Assembly: GCA_002205965.3 (NCBI GenBank)
Contig: NADL03000626.1
Location: 558,001 to 622,000, forward strand
DNA: 64,000 nt
Reading direction: 5' to 3'
DNA from: Kappaphycus alvarezii
Lineage: Eukaryota > Rhodophyta > Florideophyceae > Gigartinales > Solieriaceae
This document shows positions 55,280-64,000 of this stretch, piece after piece (the first letter of the stretch is position 1; each line of letters opens with the position of its first letter). Made by a program: the position numbers and the translations under genes. Under the pieces are notes generated by a model that searched no databases, was not told where the DNA came from, and worked only from the letters and a program-made list of their open reading frames with translations.

Positions 55280-56670
55280 CTACAACGTCATAAACGCACT
55301 TGATGAACTCATGTAATGTTCCCTTATCTCCACTGTCTCCCAGTCATAGCCGGTTGCCTCTATTTCCGACTGCATCTCACTACTTTTTTGCTGCATTTCT
55401 TGCCTGGCGATGTTCTCATTCTCTGCTTCCACGTCATATAGCTCCTCTACGATATCAAAAAGCCTACTCTCCTCGCTTTCATCATCCGCAAATGCACCTT
55501 GCTGATTAAAACGTATTAACATATTATGCAGAATTATGCAAGCATAGCTGATGTTGACTATGTCCCCCTTGTACTATTGATAACTTTCTCGCCTTAATAT
55601 GTAGAAAATAGCCTGCAGAACGCAGAATTATCTCTCCATGTCCTTCCTTAAAGCTTCTTGTTTCTTCGAATACATACTTTGATCGTCCGTTTCGGGATAA
55701 TGCAATGGTTTGGCAAATATTAGCCGATTGGGATCACTCCCATCAGTAGGAAAGTATGGCAGCTCACACGGAATAGCGGGAGGAAAAATCCGATAGTTGG
55801 CAGAGAACCTAAACTTGTACTTACCATTGAGAATATCCGTAAATAGCGGGGATACAGAAATCATCGTTTTGTCTTTATTAGTACCACATCGCCCTGGAAA
55901 CCAATGCCGTATATACAAATATCGATTAAACCACGCTTCCAGTTTAATAGTCGCCAGTTTACCTTCTTTGATATTGTGATACTGCCCCTTTGGCGATTAC
56001 GGACAGTTTTTGCAGACAATTTTGCAACAATCGATTGCTCCAACGCATCCAGCGAATCCATGTGCGTCATACCTCTTCTGAATAACATCAAATTTTCCCA
56101 TTGAAGACTTCCAATTAAGAAATTTAGAGCCTTAAATATAACTATGCACTTGCAAGACTGTTTGAGGTACTGTCGTAATGTTTCGGGCGACATATTGGCG
56201 CTATCATCTAGGTTTTCAAGAGCTCTAGCGCTGCCCAGTCTTCGTAAACAGGCTAGTATCTTAACGTAGGACGATATATCCTCCCTGGCAGCACAGTTTA
56301 GACGATTATTCCAAATGGAAGGAAATGCTCTCGTGATATCTTGATGCAGCTTATTAAAAATCGCGCAGGGTACTCTAAAACGCCTACGAAATGATTGGAG
56401 ATTGTAATTCGGAGATTCTACCAGGTAGTTTTTGATCCATGTGCTTTTGACGCGGTCGATGTTTCTTCTTCCCGGAATTCGACCTCTCCAATTCCGGGCC
56501 CTGCCACTTGTTACGCCCTTTCCGATTTCATTGACTACGACAAAAGATGCCCCTATATTGACCGCCCGCATCTGAATTGCATGAGCAAGTAAGGCATTTG
56601 TTTGGCGACGACGCTTTGAGATCCTCTCCGATACACGATCCATGGTTGGCAGCTGGCGGATGGGTGCCAA
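55280..56670 (-). pseudogene. PIF/Harbinger transposase (plant-type branch), broken
   Basis: The long frame 56670-55861 reads NIGASFVVVNEIGKGVTSG, then NYNLQSFRRRFRVPCAIFNK, and VKILACLRRLGSARALENLD with MSPETLRQYLKQSCKCIVIF, the conserved N-terminal half of plant-type Harbinger transposases. The DDE core then decays. 55918-55628 gives SPLFTDILNGKYKFRFSANY and QEALRKDMER, and 55522-55280 gives MLIRFNQQGAF with an acidic tail. One or two frameshifts separate the three parts. It is related in domain order to the relic at 2.9-4.2 kb but clearly diverged from it. Confidence 0.8.
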
Positions 56671-56865
56671 CGCATTCCCGGAACTGTAGATCGTGCAATC
56701 TTCGGGATGATCTTGAGGCGACAGGTGGTAATTGATTTACAATTACTTTTAAACGGATGGCATTTCATTGGCTGTCAGTAACTAGGAGGACTAGTATGAG
56801 CTTCGGGTTGATCTCGGACTACACTGTCACTGGTAGGCTTGCAATGTCATTAGTAATTTTTTGTC

Positions 56866-57662
56866 GTGGCATTTCAATTTAGGGCGGTGAGAACTTCACA
56901 CCACTCATATTCTTGCTCTAACAAAGTTCAAAAGAATTCTCATCGTGAAGAAAGGAGTATTCCTCCTGTTGCGCTTTCATTTCAATATATACCATACGAG
57001 CAGCGCAGTCCTTCAACTGGCTCAGGTTACCGTGGAGCAATTCTACAAAGATCTTGCTTGTATAATTGCCGTATGAAAAAGTCTCTCAAGTACGTAGTCG
57101 GCAAACCTGTCCGGCTACAATTCGAGAAGCTTGATACGCAGACCTTGCGAGTGGTTGGGTTCTACGATTCATCATTCGCTAATAACCGGGATCTCTCATC
57201 TCAACTTGGACACATTTTGGTCCTGAGTGACGCGACCAAAATTATCCTTCTGCAATCTTTCAAGTCTTTCAAGGCTCGCCAAGTTACACTTTCTGCTATT
57301 TCTGGCGAAGTTATAGCATTCAGCGACATGTTTGAAATCGCCATCGCCTTCAGTCATGAGTTGGAAACCGTGCTGCGTCGACACATTCTTGTCCACCTGC
57401 TAACCGACAGCAACAGCCTGTTAGATGTCATGTCAAAGGGATCCCGCATGTCTGAGAAACGCATAATGTTGGATATAGCCGCTGCAAAGGAATCCTTTTG
57501 AGATAGAATAATTCAGGACATCGGATTCGTCCCGAGTCAAGAAAACAATGCCGACGGGCACACAAATCCCATGGCGCAAACTTTACTCCGTCAAGTCGTA
57601 TCCACTGGAGAGCTAGAAGTAAATCCTGGAAAACGGATTATTCGCAGCACAGATGCAACTTG
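56866..57662 (+). mobile_element. Ty1/copia RNase H fragment
   Basis: The open frame 56866-57501 reads VRLQFEKLDTQTLRVVGFYD, SSFANNRDLSSQLGHILVLS, then LSAISGEVIAFSDMFEIAIA and HLLTDSNSLLDVMSKGSRMS, the RNase H of the copia lineage also seen at 42.8-44.4 kb. After a frameshift near 57500 the tail continues IIQDIGFVPSQENNADGHTN and ends at TGA near 57662. The first catalytic Asp (FYDSSF) and TDS are retained; the LTK that usually follows AD is degraded to HTN. The upstream RT is missing. It could be the RNase H lost from the 42-44 kb element or an independent copy. Confidence 0.75.
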
Positions 57663-57948
57663 AAGATTACTCGAGTCCAAGTTGCATCACCTCCGCTACC
57701 TCCAACTTTAATTATTTTGGACCACTACTCACCCCTACGGTCTCCGTCATTAGCCGAATCGGTTATTGCTCCACGCTGTCAAGTATTAGTACCATCCGAG
57801 CATCCACAGCCATGCAAAGGTCGATGCGCGGACAATCCTTTGCCAGTTGCGTCAAGCGGAGCATCCATACACCGTACTGGTACCTTCTAATGATGCCAAA
57901 CGCAGTACCACCGCGATTACATGGGTCCTAAAGACGCTTCGCATACAA

Positions 57949-59043
57949 CTACTGCCATTTATAGGGCTTCCTAAAATTCAATCCACAGTGAATTCTGTGT
58001 AGAATTTCCGCCATCTGCCCAAGCTTTCGAAAATACGCACTTGCCTGGCACATGTAAGGCTCTGCCCTTTCGGCCACATCCTTACCAAGAAGACAACTCA
58101 TGCCGTTGATATCTGAAGCTAGGACGCAATCAAGTTTGCTACTTACCCCGACGAGAAGACCGTCTGCCTCTCTGTCAAAGTATCTCCGGAGCGTGGGGTT
58201 CCCTTCGCGAGCTCTAGGACCAAACGTAATCACTGCCACCCCGGGATTACGTCGACAGAAGTCCTTCATGCATCCCAAAGCCAGTCTTTCAAGCTGCAAC
58301 ATACCGTGTCCTTGCGATCTCGTAGGACGATACGGAGGCACTACACAATGCAGTGGTGCTGACTTACCTGGAGGGACAGCTATCGACTGTGTCGCAAAGG
58401 AAATGGCCCTTTCTGTGCATGACGGCGGTGACAACGAAGACTCAAGGATCGGAAAGTACGACCACTTGTCACTTACATTGGTCATGCATCCATACCACGT
58501 TCCTTTTCGAAACTTCTTCCTCTCAACGTGCTCACAACTCCCAATGAGTACCGCGTCAACTTCATAAGTTGTTGTGCTACGGCCTTCGAGTTCCTCATCG
58601 TCGAAGTCCATGACATCTTGCTTCGTTGTCCCCATGCCACTTCGACTCGCCTTATCCGAACCCGATCCACCACCATGCTCCCTACTCCCACCACTGTTTT
58701 CCCTCGGCGACCCTCTGGCATTTGAAGTACTGCTAATTCCTCCTCGTGGCCTTTTTACACGTTTCACCGGTACCGCCTTACCATCGCTACTATCGCCGAA
58801 CACACCCCACAGGGACTCCTCGAGTTCAGCCCATACCCTTGGGCTTTTGACTACTTCCGCGTGCACTACCGCAGGAACTGCTGCCGTTAATCTCTTTATT
58901 ATCTCCCGCAATTTGTTATTAACGCTGCACGCGATAAGAAAAGAAAACGTTCCCCGCTCAACCCCGTTGTAGGCTAGAACGACAAACTTGACGCACCCGG
59001 CAAAAGAAAGAAGGTCTGCACTTTCCGACCTATTTACCTGCAT
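57949..59043 (-). CDS. Intact hypothetical protein, 364 codons
   Basis: This is the only long uninterrupted, compositionally normal frame outside the two host genes. The start MQVNRSESADLLSFAGCVKF opens an approximately 90-residue N-terminal domain. A basic stretch KAVPVKRVKRPRGG (possible NLS) and a Gly/Ser-rich linker (GGSREHGGGSGSDKASRSG) follow, then an acidic DFDDEELEG and a C-terminal domain of about 210 residues. That domain contains KFRKGTWYGCMTNVSDKWSY, GMLQLERLALGCMKDFCRR, VITFGPRAREGNPTLRRYF and a Cys-containing end (HRIHCGLNF). There is no membrane segment or signal peptide. I do not recognise the family. It sits between copia and repeat debris, so a transposon-accessory role is as possible as a host nuclear protein. 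Confidence 0.55.
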   Translation of the reverse strand: MQVNRSESADLLSFAGCVKFVVLAYNGVERGTFSFLIACSVNNKLREIIKRLTAAVPAVVHAEVVKSPRVWAELEESLWGVFGDSSDGKAVPVKRVKRPRGGISSTSNARGSPRENSGGSREHGGGSGSDKASRSGMGTTKQDVMDFDDEELEGRSTTTYEVDAVLIGSCEHVERKKFRKGTWYGCMTNVSDKWSYFPILESSLSPPSCTERAISFATQSIAVPPGKSAPLHCVVPPYRPTRSQGHGMLQLERLALGCMKDFCRRNPGVAVITFGPRAREGNPTLRRYFDREADGLLVGVSSKLDCVLASDINGMSCLLGKDVAERAEPYMCQASAYFRKLGQMAEILHRIHCGLNFRKPYKWQ

Positions 59044-59176
59044 TCTGAACCAATCACTCCATTGCGCTCACTACTTTTCCCGCCCAGTTGAAATTTTAAT
59101 TGCCCCTTTAATTTAATTGTTTTCTACTGTATGGACCGCACACCACTTGGTGCCAGTGGGGGAGTGTTAAATTCGA

Positions 59177-59262
59177 TACTGTACGTTGAATACGGTACTT
59201 AATACTGTACTGCATTTTTGTTGACACTGTAATGGTAATTAATACTGTACCGTATACTGTAG
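59177..59262. repeat. TACTGTA word cluster
   Basis: Four to six copies of AATACTGTAC/TATACTGTAG-type words with imperfect spacing, 130 bases upstream of the hypothetical minus-strand gene. Same word family as at 9.8-16.7 kb. Confidence 0.75.
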
Positions 59263-60600
59263 TGAAATTGGGACCACGCAATATCCCGTCACGGCATGGC
59301 TCGCTGGGTGCGTGGGTGACCTACATTACATATTATTGATGGTGCCGCCCTCTTGCCCCTGACTGGGACGAAATAATCAGAGAAGTATAGCAACGTTGAC
59401 TACCATCCAGTCCGTTGCATCTCCGAGAAGTCCGCCCTGGCCCTTCTCAATAAACAACCTTTAAATTAACGTGTTCTACAATATCTCGCCAATCTCTGTC
59501 GCGAAGAACTCGCGCCGCGAAAACACGGGTCTCACGAAACATATGACGGGACCGGAGGATAGCGCAGTGCTTTACTTCTACCCCTTCGCGAAAAGTTGTC
59601 AACAGCTGTGCCAAACCTTTTTTGTTTCGGCCTACACGCCAATTCAATCATACCGTAGCAAAGGCCAGATACTGCATCGCATCCGTTAATCTATCTGGTC
59701 GAGTACTGCTACTGCTCTTTTTGCTCGAATGCCATGTCACGCCGAGGGTTTTAAAACCAGAGTAATACCGTCGTATGGCATAGCTTGACGACCAACTCAT
59801 ATAGAAGTAGATTCATTACAGCACAAACAGCAATTACAGCACAATTTAAATTTGCAATCACATAGTACCAAAATACCGTTATGGAAATTACGACCTTATT
59901 TATAGGAGGAGCACATGGTGACCGTCATACTGTTTTGAAGAAAGGAAAAGTTGAGAAAAGCTGATCTGCATAGGCAGGCGTTTTGTCTACCTCTCTTATA
60001 CCCTCGATGGATTCATTTATTTGTTCATCACTATGCTCTCTTTTTATAGTGACCGACCCTCCGGGTTTGGAACCATCCGTACCCTGTCTCCTATCAGTTC
60101 AAATGCAGTCTCTAGGTAATTCAGAAGCATTACTATGCACCTTTTTACGCCGCAGCCATTCACTTGAGTTAATGAAGCGTGCAACAGCCACATAGTTCTG
60201 CTATACCGCAACCTTTCTCCTTCCCTGAAGAGGACTTACTATAACCGTATAGATATTGTACCTTCTGCACTAATATCTCTAGAGCACTCTGCTTGCACTA
60301 CTCAAGTAGATGTCCCACGGACCGGTGACCCAAGCACCAACACATAGAGTGACACAGGCATCATTCATCAATTTAATGTTCCCGCACTAGGTACTGCTTG
60401 TGCCTGCACCTCTCAGCTGCACTAGCTAATCCCGCCTAATCATGCACTGAACCAGTACCCGTCGGATCTTTTCATGTCCCGCATTCAAATGACATCGTGT
60501 TTATGACATTCTGTTCCATTCATTCCAGCTATGAAGCAGACTTATAACCTACACATATTACAGCTTTTTCATTAAAGTTACTCCTGCTTAAAAACAATAC
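59263..60600. other. No recognisable feature
   Basis: Short frames only. A small minus frame at 59647-59447 has mixed charged composition but no motif. Nothing else is seen. Confidence 0.4.
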
Positions 60601-60602
60601 TC

Positions 60603-60976
60603 AGTCGGGTGAGCAGTTTCTACGACAGTTCTCCCGACTCATTGCCAATCTTCACTCTCCAACTCAAAAAGCTTATGTTGCGGTAGTGAAATCATTCGTT
60701 TCTACACAACGCGATTCAGCAGGAGGTGTGAATGCGTTGATCGCTAAGTCATTGCATCAGTTATGTTCGCTGGGCCTTACACCCAACGCATCATATCTAT
60801 ATCCTGCGATTCAAATGAGTCGCGGATGCGCTGAACTGCCTGCCTTAGCCTATATTCACGTCCGTCGTGAAGTGCAGTATTTGTAGGACAGAGCCGCTTT
60901 CAACCCACAAGAGTTTTACGAAAATCTTAAAGTCTCGAACACTGATATGAACGCCACATTCAGGTTTAAAACGTGA
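60603..60976 (+). pseudogene. Unrecognised coding block with one internal stop
   Basis: One frame reads QSGEQFLRQFSRLIANLHSP, VKSFVSTQRDSAGGVNALIA, KSLHQLCSLGLTPNASYLYP and ALAYIHVRREVQYL, then TAG at 60884-60886, then resumes in the same frame with DRAAFNPQEFYENLKVSNTD and FRFKT before a stop near 60976. The composition is that of a folded globular protein, and the frame is continuous except for the single stop. No family was recognised. It could be the end of a retroelement gag-like protein or a host pseudogene. Confidence 0.4.
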
Positions 60977-62439
60977 TCATATGCCTTACAGAAGGTCAGT
61001 ATCTCGGCGTCATACCACTAATGTCTCACTCTGAGCTGCTTCGACATGCCCAATCCAGTGGATTAAATGCTTTTTCGTCTCCATCAGCGGTTCTATATAA
61101 GATCCCACTAACGAAAACTAACTGACCATAACCAGCTCTGGTCATACGTCAAAGGTAGAGCCGTAAAAAGCATCAATTTATGCTACTGTGATCTTAGGTC
61201 GAGTCCTACGGAACGTAAACATCGGCGACAGATTCTAGAGCTGTTGGACGGCTCCATTTTACTCAGAAATGTCTCAAAATTGAAGCAATGGGACCAGTTG
61301 TAGCATTTCAGGGCCGAGAAGCAATGCTTGTGGTAACGTACTGCATCCTAGCAAAACAGCTCTCCGCAAAGTGACCTGAAAGACACTTCATCTTTACTGG
61401 ATTTTATATTCCGCCTTTCTGCATCAGTCTTTGGACAACGAAACTAGATACAGAGCCCTAGCATGAAATGTCATAGAGGGCTGCAGATCGTAAGACTCAT
61501 TACGACTTATGAGGCCTCTGCTGAACATAATGTCATCGCCAATTATTTCCTTTTGTATTTCAAAGTTGGGGTTTTATTTGGTCCATAAACCATCTGATGT
61601 CGTCATTTTGCCCGCGGCGATCACATCGCCTGTGATTTTGGCTAGGATCAATTTAAATTCTCCATATTGCCGTCTTTGTACGTACAGCTGACTAACTACG
61701 AATACTCTTTCTAGCCCAATGGCTTCCAACATCCAGTGCTCGATAGCTTTGCCATACTGCCAGCCGGCTTTGTTAGAGAAGGAATGGAAGGTAGATCGAG
61801 GGAGATCAAGGGAGAAGAAGAGAGAAAGAGGGGAGAGAAGTGCGAGCAGAGCGAATGAGGGACCACGAGAGAGAATTGGGACGAGAGAAGTCGGTTATAA
61901 GGCTTTACTGAGACCAAGGTGGGAGCGATGGTCGGCCCTATATAAACTTTCAACCTGGTCTTTCTAAGATCCAGTACTATGCTTGGAATTTTTAAGAAGT
62001 AAAAGAGATGAATGTAAAAGAATATCCATAAACGATGGGAGCTGATCTAAAGGAGATCAGACCACAGATCTGTAGCAGCCTAATTCTATTTTAAGCATCA
62101 TTACCGACTTTTCATGTCTGTAAGCTTCTATAGAGTCGTTCGCTAGCAGTCAGCATAGCTTTCAGGATCTGAGTACATACAGCAACATGCCTCCTTCAAC
62201 TATAATTTAACACTGAATTCGCTTCCTCGAATCAGGAGCATTAAGGCAGTATTAATAACAAAGAATGGGGTCATAAATGCCTAAGAAATCACGAAATATA
62301 ACTAAATCGATACACCGTAAAGTTTTCCTTAGAATATGCGAGACTATCTCCTCATTTCGACATTGAGATAGGCGTATCTGTTTTGCTGCCACGGCCGCAG
62401 GGAAAAAGCTATAAAGAATATCATTTTTTTGTTACGCTC
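60977..62439. other. No recognisable gene
   Basis: Contains a purine-rich GAGA/GGGA stretch at about 61760-61880 and otherwise short frames. It may include the decayed 3' end of the copia element to the right, but no LTR pair was found. Confidence 0.35.
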
Positions 62440-63720
62440 CTTAGTAGATTGAATTCATGCAGAGTTGATGAAGCCGCATTTATCAGCCAAAATCGATATA
62501 GGGGTTGGTTCTATGGCATCCATCACGCCGAAAAGAATGTTAGAAAACCAATCCGCCGCCTTGGAAGCTACAGAGAGCGAAATATACTCCGCTTCGCACA
62601 TAGACAAAGTTACGCACCCTAGCCTCTTCAAAGCCATGAAATCGGTCCTCCTGACATCATGAAGACGAAACTTTCTGTTGATTTTCGAGTCAACCGACAA
62701 CCGGCCCAGTCAGAGTTCCTGTATACTTGAATTGTAAGTGGCGAAGAGGGACTGTAGCAAATTCCGAGATCTGTGGTTTTATAGATGTAACGATAGACCC
62801 TTTAAACTGCTCTCTAATTGCCCTTGAGAGTAGATTCGCAGTGTTAAGTGAGTTTCCCAACAGAAAAGGAAATATATTGGTAATGTCATGTAATAAAGTA
62901 CATGATACTGCTTTTTAAAGATCGATAGGGTACATTTGGCGGTGGTTCGTTTTTCTTGGAGGTGTCATTTTGTGAATCTATTGATACCATTGGGGTACTA
63001 ACAGGTTTCGATTCAGATATTCGGAATCTGTCCAGTATGTTATCCACATATGCCTTTTGATAAAGATTTTTTGTTCGTTCTGCAAGGTTACGTCTTACTT
63101 GGATTCCGAAAAACTCCTTCATTTCGCCGAAGTACTTCATCTTGAAACGTTTTTTAACATTGATTTCATTTCTTCTAGCATGACTCGGTCGTTTCCCGCG
63201 ATCAGCAAATCATCGACGTAAAGGACAATGAATCACACTAAGAATTCGCGGATCTTGTCATACCAGTGACGAGGAGCTTATTTGAGTCCATAGAGGGCTT
63301 TCAAGAGCTTTCCTACCAAATACGGTCTGTATGGATCGCGAACCCAGACGTAACTTCCATGTACATTTCCTCATCCTAGTCTCCGTTTTGAAATGCAGTC
63401 ACAATGTCCATCTGATCGCATTCCTGATCGAAGAAATTTTTGAAGCACAGGAACATACGGACAACAGGAGAGATACTACTGGAGCATACCTGTCGCTATA
63501 ATCGAACCCTGGAACTTGCGTAAAGCCTTCAGAGACTATTAAGACTTCCATCCAACGTCAGGTTTGACACGGAAGACATAACGGTAAGGAATCACGTATA
63601 TCCCTGATTTTGTGAAACGAGCTCGAAATTTCCATTTTCTTCTATAGATTCTTATTTCTTGTTGATCCTAGACATCGTGCCGGGTAGCGGAAAATTCTCC
63701 GGATACCCAGGAGCCGAAAC
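62440..63720 (-). mobile_element. Ty1/copia RT-RNase H remnant (classic lineage)
   Basis: On the minus strand, VIPYRYVFRVKPDVGWKS near 63580 starts RT, followed by KLLKALYGLK near 63300, then APRHWYDKIREFLV and FIVLYVDDLLIAGNDRVML with the intact YVDD near 63210. MKYFGEMKEFFGIQVRRNLA runs from 63140, FRISESKPVSTPMVS follows, and RNase H appears at 62640 with GCVTLSMCEAEYISLSVASK and PISILADKCGFINSA. The LSxxEAEYxxL RNase H and YVDDLLIAG RT are those of mainstream copia, distinct from the ADGLTK-type copies elsewhere in the window. Numerous frameshifts and stops disable it. Confidence 0.85.
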
Positions 63721-63807
63721 TTACAGTACCAACGAAAACGGAAAACGCCCCGTGGCCAACCAATCCACGCAATGTCAATCTTAGGCCCTATTTCAATGCA
63801 CTAATAC

Positions 63808-64000
63808 ATGCGATCTCGCAGAATTCCTCCCTCTAGTCGAAAATATAAGTCAAAAAGGCGTAATCAGGCACAAAATGATACGCTATTTGTTCCGAAGCCC
63901 GCGGCACCCATCGACGCCATAAAGAAAACTGAGAGTCCGGTGGACATCGACATAGCGATGGCAAAGTTGAACCCAAACGTTATTGTAAGTGATCCACTCA
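63808..64000 (+). CDS. Possible first exon of a gene leaving the window
   Basis: From ATG at 63808 the frame stays open to the edge: a basic start MRSRRIPPSSRKYKSKRR, then NQAQNDTLFVPKPAAPIDAI and DIDIAMAKLNPNVI. At 63985 it meets GTAAGT, a consensus 5' splice site, which could end exon 1. Composition looks coding. It is too short to assign and could equally be the gag start of an element. Confidence 0.3.
   Translation, partial: MRSRRIPPSSRKYKSKRRNQAQNDTLFVPKPAAPIDAIKKTESPVDIDIAMAKLNPNVIVSDPL

Overview
This is a nuclear, repeat-rich eukaryotic window. The evidence is one large spliced-looking housekeeping gene, a C2H2 zinc-finger gene, and remnants of at least five classes of transposable element (Ty1/copia, Ty3/gypsy, non-LTR/LINE, PIF/Harbinger, Tc1/mariner, and probably piggyBac). 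The large gene is a UBR4/BIG ubiquitin ligase carrying a ZZ zinc finger. I associate that arrangement with plant-type BIG, so a member of the Archaeplastida, perhaps a multicellular red alga, is my best guess. That placement is inference; no organelle, rRNA or tRNA marker was found.

Layout. 1-6.7 kb: decayed copia RT/RNase H at the left edge, an unassigned coding-like stretch, a Harbinger transposase relic, an inverted-repeat element and a tiny gypsy RT island. 7-14 kb: no recognisable gene; one LINE tail and many short palindromic words built on TACTGTA/TGTACAGTA. 14.9-16.5 kb (+): C2H2 zinc-finger gene behind a long G-poor leader. 17.35-33.36 kb (-): the UBR4/BIG gene, with UBR box, beta-propeller-like part, ZZ finger, UBR4-signature Cys-rich block and C-terminal hemiRING/UZI region all visible in the correct order. 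It converges on the zinc-finger gene.

34-42.8 kb: fragments of RLE-type LINEs, including a tandem array of at least four 3' ends, then a 1-kb inverted-repeat element with TA target duplication, a longer LINE C-terminus, and a copia element. 42.8-44.4 kb: the second half of that copia element, lying inverted against the first half. 44.5-49.9 kb: a piggyBac-like transposase relic with a basic Gly/Arg-rich N-terminus and a downstream minisatellite, flanked by palindromic motifs. 50-52.5 kb: a decayed Harbinger pair (MYB/SANT-like protein on +, DDE transposase on -). 53.2-54.7 kb: Tc1/mariner relic. 55.3-57.7 kb: a second Harbinger lineage and a copia RNase H. 57.9-59.0 kb (-): an intact 364-codon gene of unknown function. 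60-64 kb: an unknown broken coding block, a classic copia RT/RNase H relic, and the possible first exon of a gene leaving the window.

Only the BIG gene, the zinc-finger gene, the 364-codon gene and possibly the right-edge exon look like host genes. The rest is transposon-derived. Exact splice junctions cannot be fixed by eye, and several frame changes could be either very short introns or assembly indels.
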